Part shown: one piece after another, positions 43,428 to 51,855 of the stretch
Position numbering within the stretch: position 1 is the first letter of the stretch
Layout: each line of letters begins with the position of its first letter
DNA from: Aliidiomarina minuta
Lineage (GTDB): Bacteria > Pseudomonadota > Gammaproteobacteria > Enterobacterales > Alteromonadaceae
DNA: 64,000 bases
Reading direction: 5' to 3'
NCBI RefSeq assembly: GCF_003987145.1
Contig: NZ_PIPL01000001.1
Span: 1,054,001-1,118,000, forward strand
Program-made: the position numbers and the translations under genes
Notes under the pieces: generated by a model
What the model saw: the letters and a program-made list of their open reading frames with translations, nothing else
What the model was told of the DNA's origin: nothing
Databases searched by the model: none

Positions 43428-43457
43428 TTGACAGCCAGCTGCCTGGCCCGTTATGGT
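43428..43457 (+). promoter_or_regulatory. trp operon promoter
   Basis: -35 TTGACA (43428-43433, perfect), 18-bp spacer, -10 TATGGT (43452-43457). The predicted start is near 43464, about 45 bases before the leader peptide ATG. Confidence 0.65.
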
Positions 43458-43461
43458 ATCT

Positions 43462-43472
43462 CTAATTGTTAG
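43462..43472 (+). promoter_or_regulatory. Possible TrpR-type operator overlapping the trp start site
   Basis: CTAATTGTTAG is an inverted repeat (CTAA/TTAG) at the expected transcription start. It has partial similarity to the CTAG...CTAG half-sites of the E. coli TrpR operator. This is inference from a short match only. Confidence 0.3.
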
Positions 43473-43509
43473 ACAACTTGTTTTGTTTCTTTACGGAGAA
43501 AATTAACTT

Positions 43510-43599
43510 ATGCGCACAGCGAAGACTGCATTTCATGGTCGTTGGTGGTGGCATCACAGCAATAAGCGGGTGATGTACGCTGGTGTGTGCGCAAGTTAG
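43510..43599 (+). CDS. trpL: trp operon leader peptide TrpL
   Basis: 29 codons from ATG 43510 to TAG 43597-43599, with three consecutive Trp codons TGG TGG TGG at residues 12-14 (GRWWWHHSNK). A purine-rich ACGGAGAAAA site precedes it. Ribosome stalling at the Trp codons when charged tRNA-Trp is scarce would expose the GCGGG at 43566-43570, which can pair with CCCGC at 43632-43636 in the terminator stem. A competing hairpin CATCAC/GTGATG lies just after the Trp codons (43552-43575). This is the classic attenuation layout. Confidence 0.93.
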   Translation: MRTAKTAFHGRWWWHHSNKRVMYAGVCAS

Positions 43600-43630
43600 A
43601 AATGCATAACAACTAAGTATCGTACAGAAG

Positions 43631-43656
43631 GCCCGCCTAATTAGCGGGCTTTTTTT
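43631..43656 (+). terminator. trp attenuator
   Basis: GCCCGC (43631-43636) and GCGGGC (43644-43649) form a stem around CTAATTA, followed by seven T residues. It lies between trpL and trpE and is the terminator half of the attenuation switch. Confidence 0.93.
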
Positions 43657-43717
43657 ATGGGCGGCCCGCTGACTTAAGCAGTGCTCTTATTTTTAATCAG
43701 CGACAGGAGTTTCCGGC

Positions 43718-45298
43718 ATGCAGCCATCGCTTTCTATACAACCTGGTCAGGTAACGCCTATCAGTATGATACTGGATTACCAGGCCGACCCACTGAGCGT
43801 GTTAAACACACTACAGGATAAAAACGGCGAGCATATTTTACTCGAGTCCGCCGAGGTCGATTCCAAAACCAATCTGAAAAGTCTGTTAATGGTCGACGCC
43901 GCATTACGCCTGACCTGCTATGGACAGGAAGTAAAGGTAAAGGCATTGAGCGACAGTGGCCGTGCTTTGTTACCCTGGTTTGTCGAACAGGTACAAACAC
44001 AACTGGACGTTACTCAGGATGCTGATGAACTCACTCTGAGCTGCCCACCTCCCGATCCGGACCTGAATGAAGATCAGCGACTGCGCAGTGTCAGTAACCT
44101 GACACCACTGCGGGTGTTACAGCAACAATTAAGAAATACTCGCGAGCACCCTTTTGCCATCTTTCTTGGCGGTATCTTCGGTTACGACCTGATTGCCAGC
44201 TTTGAACAGCTGCCTGCAGTGCCCGAAGGCCACAACAACTGTCCGGATTATGTGTTTTATCTGTCAGAAACCCTGCTGATTATGGACCATCAGGCGCAGC
44301 GTACCGAACTTATCGGAAGCCTCTTTTCCGGACCTGATATTGATAAACGCCATCAGCATTTGTGCCAGCGCATGGGCGAGTTAAGTGCTCGTCTGCAGCT
44401 ACCCCAGGCGGTGCCAGCGGTGACTGGCGGTATGCCTGCTGATGTTATTGCCACACCAGATGCAGCCACTTTTGCCGCCAATGTAGATAAACTAAAAGAG
44501 TCCATTATTGCCGGCGATATTTTTCAGGTCGTGCCATCGCGCCAGTTTAAACTGCCCTGCTCTGATGCGCTCACTGCCTACCAACAGCTTAAATCTGATA
44601 ACCCCAGCCCGTATATGTTCTATGTGAAAAGCGCTGATTTTGAACTCTTCGGTGCCTCGCCTGAGTCCGCATTAAAATATCAAAGTCAGAATAACCAGGT
44701 CGAGCTTTACCCTATTGCTGGTACCCGTATACGTGGCAAAGATGCCCAGGGCAATATCCGCCCCGACCTTGATTCGCGTATTGAACTGGACCTGCGCAAT
44801 GACCAGAAAGAGCTGGCAGAACACATGATGCTGGTGGACCTGGCACGTAATGACCTGGCTCGCATCGCTATCACTGGCAGCCGCTACGTCGCTGACTTGC
44901 TAAAGACCGACCGCTATTCCCATGTCATGCACCTGGTCTCCCGAGTGGTGGCTCAGCTACGCCCTGAACTTGACGCACTGGATGCTTACCGCGCTTGCAT
45001 GAATATGGGCACCCTGACCGGAGCACCTAAAATCAGTGCTTCACGGCTTATCCGTGAGGTCGAAAATGAACGTCGCGGCAGTTACGGGGGCGCCGTTGGT
45101 TACCTGACCGGTCAGGGCGACATGGATACCTGCATTATTATTCGCTCAGCCCTGGTTCGCGACGGCACTGCGGTAGTTCAGGCGGGTGCTGGCGTGGTCT
45201 ATGACTCAGTGCCCAGCGCTGAAGTGGCCGAAACCGAAAATAAAGCACAGGCTGTGATCAACGCCATTCAACGCAGCCAGACAGCGGAGATCCTATAA
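43718..45298 (+). CDS. trpE: Anthranilate synthase component I
   Basis: 526 residues (E. coli 520). The N-terminal domain carries the tryptophan-binding LLESAE motif near residue 46, the site of feedback inhibition. The C-terminal chorismate-binding domain has FQVVPSRQF, SPESALKY, PIAGTRIRGKD, ELAEHMMLVDLARNDLARI and GTLTGAPKISASRLI. Uses chorismate plus ammonia or glutamine (through TrpG) to make anthranilate. The stop TAA shares its final A with the trpG ATG. Confidence 0.98.
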   Translation: MQPSLSIQPGQVTPISMILDYQADPLSVLNTLQDKNGEHILLESAEVDSKTNLKSLLMVDAALRLTCYGQEVKVKALSDSGRALLPWFVEQVQTQLDVTQDADELTLSCPPPDPDLNEDQRLRSVSNLTPLRVLQQQLRNTREHPFAIFLGGIFGYDLIASFEQLPAVPEGHNNCPDYVFYLSETLLIMDHQAQRTELIGSLFSGPDIDKRHQHLCQRMGELSARLQLPQAVPAVTGGMPADVIATPDAATFAANVDKLKESIIAGDIFQVVPSRQFKLPCSDALTAYQQLKSDNPSPYMFYVKSADFELFGASPESALKYQSQNNQVELYPIAGTRIRGKDAQGNIRPDLDSRIELDLRNDQKELAEHMMLVDLARNDLARIAITGSRYVADLLKTDRYSHVMHLVSRVVAQLRPELDALDAYRACMNMGTLTGAPKISASRLIREVENERRGSYGGAVGYLTGQGDMDTCIIIRSALVRDGTAVVQAGAGVVYDSVPSAEVAETENKAQAVINAIQRSQTAEIL

Positions 45299-45918
45299 TG
45301 AGTAACGGACGTATTTTTTTACTCGATAATGTCGACAGCTTTGCCTACAACCTGGTTGATGAACTTGCTCAGCTGGGTTTTGAACTGGAGGTTTACCGGA
45401 ATCAGGTGGCAGCAGATACTATTATTCAGCGCATGCAACAGGCGGCGCAAAAAGAGCCAGTGCTGCTTTGTTTGTCGCCGGGTCCAGGCCACCCCAGCGA
45501 AGCGGGTTGCTTACCCGAGCTGTTAGAAAAAGCCAGTGGCCGCTTTCCCATGCTGGGTATTTGCCTTGGTTTTCAGGCATTGATCGAACATGCCGGAGGC
45601 AGCGTCGGTCGTGCGGAATTCGTCATGCATGGTAAAACCAGTGCTCTGCAGTTGAGTCCCCATCCTGTTTTTGAAGGCCTGAGTTCGCCCTTGCAGGTAG
45701 CTCGCTATCATTCTCTGCAAGCTATCCAGGTCCCCGAACAGGTACAGATTATCGCCAGCTACGAAAACATTCCGATGGCACTCTATGATGCGAAAAACGC
45801 CAGCATTGGCTACCAGTTTCATCCCGAATCAATAATGACAACTTATGGCAGTAGCCTGCTACAAAATACCGTTAACTACCTTTTAGCCCAGGCGGAGAAA
45901 CTTGAATGCAAGAATTAG
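45298..45918 (+). CDS. trpG: Anthranilate synthase component II (glutamine amidotransferase)
   Basis: 206 residues, class I glutamine amidotransferase: FLLDNVDSFAYNLVDEL, LSPGPGHPSEAGC, the nucleophile Cys in GICLGFQALIEH, and the His/Glu pair in YQFHPESIMT. Releases ammonia for TrpE. It is a separate gene here, unlike the TrpG-TrpD fusion of E. coli. It overlaps trpD by 13 bp. Confidence 0.97.
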   Translation: MSNGRIFLLDNVDSFAYNLVDELAQLGFELEVYRNQVAADTIIQRMQQAAQKEPVLLCLSPGPGHPSEAGCLPELLEKASGRFPMLGICLGFQALIEHAGGSVGRAEFVMHGKTSALQLSPHPVFEGLSSPLQVARYHSLQAIQVPEQVQIIASYENIPMALYDAKNASIGYQFHPESIMTTYGSSLLQNTVNYLLAQAEKLECKN

Positions 45919-46907
45919 CGCGAGTACTAGACGGCGAAACCCTTGACCTGGCAGCCACTGAAAAGCTCTTTCAGCACCTGATTGCCGGTCAGCTCACCGA
46001 TGCCCAGATCGCAGGCATGTTAGTCGCCATGAAAATACGCGGCGAAACGCCGGCGGAAATAGCCGGTGCGGCCAAAGCATTGCGGGGCGCTGCAAAACCC
46101 TTTCCCGCTCCGGATTATCCGATTGCCGACACCTGTGGTACAGGCGGTGATGGCAGTAATACCATTAATATTTCTACCGCTGCGGCACTGGTGGCCGCCA
46201 GTATGGGGGTCGCCGTTGCCAAACATGGAAACCGCAGTGTCTCCTCCCGCTCCGGTTCAGCCGACGTACTTGAATCTCTGCATATTCCTCTGGACGGTAC
46301 TCCGGATAACGCGCGCAAGATGCTCGACAAGCATAACTTCTGCTTTCTGTTTGCGCCCCATTATCATCCGGGCGTTAAATACGCCATGCCCACCCGGCAG
46401 GAACTGAAAACCCGAACCCTGTTTAACCTGCTCGGTCCGTTGATCAATCCAGCTCAACCTCAGGTACAGCTGCTCGGGGTTTATAAACCTGAACTTTGCC
46501 GCCCTATGGCAGAAACCCTGCAGCTGCTCGGATGCCCCCGGGCCATGGTTGTGCATGGCACCGGGCTGGATGAAATCGCATTGCACGGACCGACCCGAGT
46601 AGTCGAAGTCAATCAGGAGCAGATTCAGGAATACGAATTAAATCCGACTGACTTTGGCGTACAGGACGCGCCAATAAGCAGCCTGCGAGGCGGCGACGCG
46701 GATCAGAATGCACGTTTGTTAAAGGCGGTACTGGAAGGTCAGGGCAAACCCGAGCACCGCGATGCTATTGCTATGAACGTCGCGGCGCTGCTTTATATGA
46801 CAGGGTCCAGCGACAGCTTGCAGGATGCCACCGCCGCGGTTCTGCAGCACCTCTCAGAAGGCCATGCCGCCGCTCACCTCACCCGTATGCAACAAGGAAT
46901 CAGCTAA
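45906..46907 (+). CDS. trpD: Anthranilate phosphoribosyltransferase
   Basis: 333 residues. Family motifs: IADTCGTGGDGSNTINIS (PRPP-binding glycine loop), KHGNRSVSSRSGSADVLE and the later HGTGLDEIAL. Adds phosphoribose to anthranilate. The ATG lies inside trpG, and the stop is 4 bp before trpC-F. Typical length for an unfused TrpD. Confidence 0.98.
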   Translation: MQELARVLDGETLDLAATEKLFQHLIAGQLTDAQIAGMLVAMKIRGETPAEIAGAAKALRGAAKPFPAPDYPIADTCGTGGDGSNTINISTAAALVAASMGVAVAKHGNRSVSSRSGSADVLESLHIPLDGTPDNARKMLDKHNFCFLFAPHYHPGVKYAMPTRQELKTRTLFNLLGPLINPAQPQVQLLGVYKPELCRPMAETLQLLGCPRAMVVHGTGLDEIALHGPTRVVEVNQEQIQEYELNPTDFGVQDAPISSLRGGDADQNARLLKAVLEGQGKPEHRDAIAMNVAALLYMTGSSDSLQDATAAVLQHLSEGHAAAHLTRMQQGIS

Positions 46908-46911
46908 GCTT

Positions 46912-48315
46912 ATGAGCGATATACTGCAACGTATTACTAATCAACGTCGTGAGCGCATTCAGGAGCTGGCTCAGGACTACCCCCTGGACAGCCTGCGCCT
47001 TAAGCTAGAGCAACTGCCAGAGCGGCCAGTTCGCAGCCTTCACCGGCAGCTATCGCGGGCAGACAAAGGGTTTATTCTGGAATGCAAAAAAGCATCGCCC
47101 TCAAAAGGCCTGATTCGGGAAAATTTTGATCCTCTGGCTATCGCTCATACTTATCAGCCTTATGCCGCTGCTATTTCGGTGTTAACTGAACCCGACTTTT
47201 TCCAGGGTAGTTTTGCCTATCTGCAAGCAGTCAGCCGTCAGGTTCAGGTACCGGTATTATGCAAAGACTTCATCGTCGATCCTCTGCAAATTTACCTGGC
47301 GCGTTATTTTGGTGCTGATGCCATATTGCTGATGCTGTCCTTACTGGACGATGCCCAATACCGCAAACTAGCAAACCTGGCTGAAGAACTGGGACTGGAA
47401 ATACTCACCGAAGTCAGCAATGTTGAAGAAATGCAGCGCACTCATGATCTGAACGCCGCTATTATCGGTATCAATCATAGGGACTTGCGGGATTTGTCGA
47501 TCGATTTAACACGCAGTCAGCAGCTTGCCAAACTGGCTCCGGCTGGCGCCCTGCTGGTGGCCGAATCAGGCATCAGTAGCAATCAGCAGGTTCGTGATAT
47601 TGGCCGCCATGTGGATGGCTTCCTGGTCGGTAGCCACCTGAGTGCTCAGGCAGATATCGATCAGGCCTGTCGCCGCCTGATTTACGGTGACCATAAAGTC
47701 TGTGGTTTAACTCGCCCGGATGACGCGCTGATGGCAAAAAGTGCCGGCGCTATTTATGGCGGTCTTATCTTCGCAGCCCGATCACCTCGCTTTATCGACA
47801 TCAAACAGGCTCACGACATTATTGACGCCGTGCCGGCTCTGAACTACGTAGCCGTGATTACCGAACACAGCGTCAGCGGCGTGCTGGCACTGGTCGACGA
47901 ATTGCCTTTGCACGCAGTTCAGCTACATGGTCAGCAGTCACCGCAATTTGTTAACGAGCTGGTGCAAAAACTCAACGGCCGTTGCCAGGTCTGGTACGCC
48001 CTCAAAGTAGAGAGTGCAGTGAGTTTACCGGATTTACCGGTTGATCGTTTCCTGCTTGATAATGGTAACGGCGGCAGCGGTCAGACATTTGACTGGCAGC
48101 ACCTGCCCGCCAATCAGCGTAATACCTGCATGCTCGCTGGTGGCCTGAGTCAGGATAACATTGAGGCAGCCGCCCAACTGGGCGTCGCTGGCCTGGATAT
48201 AAATTCGGGTGCAGAAATAAAAGCAGGCGAAAAAGACGGCGCCACTCTGCATGCTATTTTCAGTAAACTGTCGGCCTGTTACCGCAAGCCGACAACACAG
48301 GAGATGCCATTATGA
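46912..48315 (+). CDS. trpCF: Bifunctional indole-3-glycerol phosphate synthase / phosphoribosylanthranilate isomerase
   Basis: 467 residues from ATG 46912. The upstream part of the frame back to 46825 lies within trpD and is not family-like. The N-terminal TrpC domain (about 1-255) has ILECKKASPSKGLIRENFDP, VLCKDFIVDPLQIYLARY and VAESGISS. The C-terminal TrpF domain (about 258-455) begins KVCGLTRPDDALMAKSAGA and has ITEHSVSGVLALV, VQLHGQQSPQF and LDNGNGGSGQTFDW. The fusion is the same as in E. coli. It overlaps trpB by 4 bp. Confidence 0.98.
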   Translation: MSDILQRITNQRRERIQELAQDYPLDSLRLKLEQLPERPVRSLHRQLSRADKGFILECKKASPSKGLIRENFDPLAIAHTYQPYAAAISVLTEPDFFQGSFAYLQAVSRQVQVPVLCKDFIVDPLQIYLARYFGADAILLMLSLLDDAQYRKLANLAEELGLEILTEVSNVEEMQRTHDLNAAIIGINHRDLRDLSIDLTRSQQLAKLAPAGALLVAESGISSNQQVRDIGRHVDGFLVGSHLSAQADIDQACRRLIYGDHKVCGLTRPDDALMAKSAGAIYGGLIFAARSPRFIDIKQAHDIIDAVPALNYVAVITEHSVSGVLALVDELPLHAVQLHGQQSPQFVNELVQKLNGRCQVWYALKVESAVSLPDLPVDRFLLDNGNGGSGQTFDWQHLPANQRNTCMLAGGLSQDNIEAAAQLGVAGLDINSGAEIKAGEKDGATLHAIFSKLSACYRKPTTQEMPL

Positions 48316-49502
48316 CATCCAAGCTTAACCCTTATTTCGGTGAATTCGGTGGCCAGTACGTACCCGAGATACTGTTGCCAGCCTTAGATCAGCTAGAACG
48401 TGCTTTTGAGGATGCGCAGCGAGACGATCTCTTCCGTGCCGAGTTTAATGATCTCTTGAAAAACTATTTAGGCCGGCCCACTCCGTTAAGCCTTTGCCGT
48501 AACCTGCCCCGTCATGGCAGCAGTAAGATTTATCTTAAACGCGAAGATCTGCTGCATGGCGGCGCTCACAAAACGAATCAGGTACTAGGGCAGGCACTGC
48601 TTGCCAAGCGCATGGGCAAACGTCGGATTATCGCCGAAACCGGTGCCGGACAACATGGTACGTCAACAGCCCTGGCCTGCGCCCTGCTCGATCTTGAATG
48701 CGTCATTTACATGGGCAAGAAAGATATGCAGCGGCAACAGCCAAATGTCTTTCGTATGGAGCTAATGGGCGCCAAAGTGGTTGCCGTAGACACCGGTAGT
48801 GGCACCTTAAAAGACGCGGTGAATGAAGCCCTGCGCGACTGGACGGCCAGCTATCAGACCACCCATTACCTGCTGGGCACCGCTGCCGGACCTCACCCTT
48901 TTCCAACCATAGTGCGTGAATTTCACCGCATGATCGGCGAGGAAGCGAAAAAACAGATTATCGATCAGGCGGGTCGCCTGCCCGATGAAGTGATTGCCTG
49001 TGTCGGCGGTGGCTCAAACGCCATTGGTATGTTTGCTGATTTTATTGGCGAAACCAGCGTTCGTTTAACCGGTGTTGAGCCGGCCGGTAAAGGCCTCAGT
49101 TCGCATGAGCACGGTGCCACCTTAAGTGCCGGCAAACCAGGCTTGCTGCATGGTTGTTATTCTTACCTGATGCAAACTGGTGAAGGTCAGATTGAAGAGT
49201 CTTATTCGGTTTCCGCCGGCCTCGACTACCCCGGCGTAGGGCCACAGCATGCTCATCTGCATGCCACCGGACGGGCGCAGTATGTGTCGGTTACTGATGA
49301 TGAGGCACTGGAAGCTTTTCGTCTGTTATCCAGCCATGAAGGCATTATTCCCGCTCTGGAAAGTGCTCATGCCTTAGCTTACGCCATTAAAGTGGCCGAA
49401 AGCAGCAGTGAACCACAGATATTGCTGGTAAACCTTTCGGGCCGCGGTGACAAAGACATTGATCATGTACGTACCATATTCAAAGACCAGGAAGGTGCCT
49501 GA
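48312..49502 (+). CDS. trpB: Tryptophan synthase beta chain
   Basis: 396 residues (E. coli 397). The PLP lysine lies in LLHGGAHKTNQVLGQAL. The glycine-rich phosphate loop is CVGGGSNAIGMF. Opens NPYFGEFGGQYVPEILLPAL. Condenses indole with serine to tryptophan. Its stop TGA overlaps the trpA ATG by one base (TGATG), as expected for the coupled alpha-beta complex. Confidence 0.99.
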   Translation: MTSKLNPYFGEFGGQYVPEILLPALDQLERAFEDAQRDDLFRAEFNDLLKNYLGRPTPLSLCRNLPRHGSSKIYLKREDLLHGGAHKTNQVLGQALLAKRMGKRRIIAETGAGQHGTSTALACALLDLECVIYMGKKDMQRQQPNVFRMELMGAKVVAVDTGSGTLKDAVNEALRDWTASYQTTHYLLGTAAGPHPFPTIVREFHRMIGEEAKKQIIDQAGRLPDEVIACVGGGSNAIGMFADFIGETSVRLTGVEPAGKGLSSHEHGATLSAGKPGLLHGCYSYLMQTGEGQIEESYSVSAGLDYPGVGPQHAHLHATGRAQYVSVTDDEALEAFRLLSSHEGIIPALESAHALAYAIKVAESSSEPQILLVNLSGRGDKDIDHVRTIFKDQEGA

Positions 49503-50314
49503 TGCAAACCCGTTATAATCAAATGTTTGACCAACTAAAAAAAGACAATCAGGGCGCTTTTATTCCATTTGTGACTTTAGGTGACCCGGGACTGGAGCAA
49601 AGCGAGCGTATTATCAAGCAGTTGATCGACAGTGGCGCTGATGCTCTCGAGCTTGGCTTCCCGTTTTCCGATCCTGTCGCCGATGGTCCTACCATTCAAA
49701 GAGCATCCATCCGCGCCCTGGATGCAGGTGTCAGTATCGCCGACTGCTTTGAACTGCTACGCCGTATCCGGGACTATAACGCCGACATTCCAATAGGTTT
49801 GCTGGTCTATGGCAACCTGGTGATGGCCAAAGGCCGGGACCTTTTTTATCAGGAGCTGGCTGCGGCAGGGGTCGACTCGGTGCTTATAGCTGACGTACCG
49901 GTACGTGAGGGAGACCCCTTTCGCAAGGCCGCATCAGACGCTGGCATAGCACCTGTTTTTATTGCGGCGCCAGATTCCTCTCACCTTAGCCTCAACGCCA
50001 TTGCGCGAGCCAGTGAGGGCTACATCTACCTGCTTAGTCGCGCCGGTGTCACCGGTGCGGGTCAGGAGTTACAGGCTCCAGCCAGTAGCTTAATCAAAAC
50101 CTTAGATGAAGCCGGAGGTCCGCCGTCCATCTTAGGTTTTGGTATTTCTAAGCCAGAGCATGTGAAAACAGCCATTGAAGCCGGTGCGGCGGGCGCCATT
50201 AGCGGTTCTGCGGTCGTTCAGAGAATTGAAGATAACCTGCAGGATGAAACCGCGATGTTAAAAGCGCTGGGAGATTTTGTGACACAGATGAAGGCAGCAA
50301 CTCAACGTAGCTGA
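49502..50314 (+). CDS. trpA: Tryptophan synthase alpha chain
   Basis: 270 residues (E. coli 268). Catalytic Glu in ALELGFPFSDPVADGP and catalytic Asp in SVLIADVPVREGDPF, with the flexible loop SRAGVTGAG and C-terminal GFGISKPEHV. Cleaves indole-3-glycerol phosphate to indole. Last gene of the trp operon. A hairpin follows at 50359-50378. Confidence 0.99.
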   Translation: MQTRYNQMFDQLKKDNQGAFIPFVTLGDPGLEQSERIIKQLIDSGADALELGFPFSDPVADGPTIQRASIRALDAGVSIADCFELLRRIRDYNADIPIGLLVYGNLVMAKGRDLFYQELAAAGVDSVLIADVPVREGDPFRKAASDAGIAPVFIAAPDSSHLSLNAIARASEGYIYLLSRAGVTGAGQELQAPASSLIKTLDEAGGPPSILGFGISKPEHVKTAIEAGAAGAISGSAVVQRIEDNLQDETAMLKALGDFVTQMKAATQRS

Positions 50315-50316
50315 GT

Positions 50317-50613
50317 TTATGCCCAGGCGTCGATGAGGTTGCCTACAGGACCAACACCACGGGGTTCATTAACCCCGTTTCGCATCGACGCCCCGGCATT
50401 AATTTGCGGGTCTCCTGGCCCTATACGGCTTATCTGGTCACGGTTAACGCGATACATTTCTTCACGAGGAGCTTCGCGCATATTCGCCAGCCGTTGCTCA
50501 TTCTGTGCATGATTCTGCCGTTCACGAAAAACCGCAGGACCGGTTTTAACACGCTGGTTCTGCGCATTCCGGCCCTGCGATACTGTATTTTCTCCGACTA
50601 AACGACTGGACAC
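50317..50613 (-). CDS. Small basic/polar protein of unknown function, coupled to the perM-family gene
   Basis: 98 residues starting at a GTG (50613). AGGAG lies 7 bases upstream, inside the last codons of the perM-family gene, and the GTG begins 1 base after that gene's stop, so translation is coupled. The sequence is rich in Arg, Asn and Gln. It has no membrane helix or signal peptide and ends GVNEPRGVGPVGNLIDAWA, a Gly/Pro/Ala motif that looks like a defined C-terminal tail. I do not recognise the family. The good ribosome site and operon position favour a real gene. The trp operon hairpin (50359-50378) falls within its 3' part. Confidence 0.65.
   Translation of the reverse strand: MSSRLVGENTVSQGRNAQNQRVKTGPAVFRERQNHAQNEQRLANMREAPREEMYRVNRDQISRIGPGDPQINAGASMRNGVNEPRGVGPVGNLIDAWA
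50359..50378 (+). terminator. Probable trp operon terminator
   Basis: ACGGGGTT (50359-50366), loop CATT, AACCCCGT (50371-50378), then TT and C on the plus strand. It starts 45 bp after the trpA stop. The U-tract is short (TTT), so efficiency may be modest. The stem also lies within the convergent minus-strand gene. Confidence 0.6.
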
Positions 50614-50614
50614 G

Positions 50615-51709
50615 TTATGGCTCCTGTTTTGAGACCGTGACTATTTCCTCAATAGTATTATTGTTATCGGCGGCTTTCATAATTTCATCACCCGATAATA
50701 AAATCGCCAGCCAACGGGTGCTGTCGTTTTCCGCCAATGCAATTTTAGCCACCATCGTCAGCGGAACCGATAAAAACATGCCTACAGGCCCCAGGATCCA
50801 ACCCCAGAATATCAATGACAGGAACACCACCAGTGTCGACAAACCCAGTCCGCGGCCCATAACCCGGGGTTCAATCATGTTACCCATCAACATATTAACT
50901 GCCAGAAACAGCAGTGCAACCAGGCCAGCCATGGTCGGGCTGAATTGTATTAACGCCATAAGCACTGCTGGCACTGCGGCAAGAATGGAACCTATATTGG
51001 GGATGTAGTTAAATAAGAATGCCAGCACCCCCCATAATACATAATGGTCGATGCCCATTAACCAAAGACCAAAACCAACAATAAAACCCGTCACCAGGCT
51101 AATTAAGGTTTTCAGCGCCAGGTACTTATTTACCGCACGTAGAATCGAATGCACCTGCCCCATGGTTTTATCCGGACGGTTAAATGCCAGCCGTAGCTTG
51201 TGTGGAGTAATGCTCGCCTCGGCCAGCATAAATACCACGATCAACAGAATTATGACCGAACTGGTCATTATGCCACCCACTCCGGATAGCATGTTGATAG
51301 TAAGATTGATCGCTCGCGATGGATCGAGCTGCCCCTGCACGAATTCCCAATTCAATGAGATATTATAGGTTTCGGCCTGCTCCGCCAGCCAGTCAAAGCG
51401 CTGCGTCATCAACTCGCGGTAAGCGGGCAGATTTTGTAAAAATTCGTTAATTGACTGCACCACCAGCCCCGCTAACGCCAGTACCAGCACCAGCATAACC
51501 AGTACCACTGAAATAACAGCCAGGACTTTATGCAGCCCCATGCGTTGAAACAGCACTATGATCGGCTGACAGATAACCGCAATAAAAAGGGCCAGCAATA
51601 CAGGAACTACAATAACACTGGCTGCTTTAACGCCAGCCAGAATAATGACCACCGCGGCCATGATGAGGCAGACACGACTAATAGATGTTAATGGCTGACT
51701 CTGATCCAT
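50615..51709 (-). CDS. AI-2E family (PerM/YdiK) membrane transporter
   Basis: 364 residues with about eight membrane segments. Family landmarks are VLLALFIAVICQPIIVLFQRM near the N-terminus, the long periplasmic-side helix region LQNLPAYRELMTQRFDWLAEQ, VLWGVLAFLFNYIPNIGSILAA (key residues FLFNYIPNIGS) and PRVMGRGLGLSTLVVFLSL. Members export small molecules or exchange Na+/H+, and the substrate cannot be read from sequence. First gene of a two-gene unit with the small basic protein. Confidence 0.9.
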   Translation of the reverse strand: MDQSQPLTSISRVCLIMAAVVIILAGVKAASVIVVPVLLALFIAVICQPIIVLFQRMGLHKVLAVISVVLVMLVLVLALAGLVVQSINEFLQNLPAYRELMTQRFDWLAEQAETYNISLNWEFVQGQLDPSRAINLTINMLSGVGGIMTSSVIILLIVVFMLAEASITPHKLRLAFNRPDKTMGQVHSILRAVNKYLALKTLISLVTGFIVGFGLWLMGIDHYVLWGVLAFLFNYIPNIGSILAAVPAVLMALIQFSPTMAGLVALLFLAVNMLMGNMIEPRVMGRGLGLSTLVVFLSLIFWGWILGPVGMFLSVPLTMVAKIALAENDSTRWLAILLSGDEIMKAADNNNTIEEIVTVSKQEP

Positions 51710-51745
51710 TCTATTTCTCAGATTAGTTTTTAATTAGGACTAGTG

Positions 51746-51762
51746 TAATGGCTTCGCCATTA
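51746..51762. repeat. Short inverted repeat in the perM-yfcH gap
   Basis: TAATGGC and GCCATTA (7-bp stem, TTC loop), in the divergent 146-bp gap. No U-tract, so more likely an operator or chance hairpin than a terminator. Confidence 0.3.
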
Positions 51763-51855
51763 TTCAGCAATTGCGCGAGTAACAAACCAAGTTAACACTA
51801 TTTACGTATACGTGCTTAAATTGAATAACAATAACAGGCAAACGAAGGAGGTATT

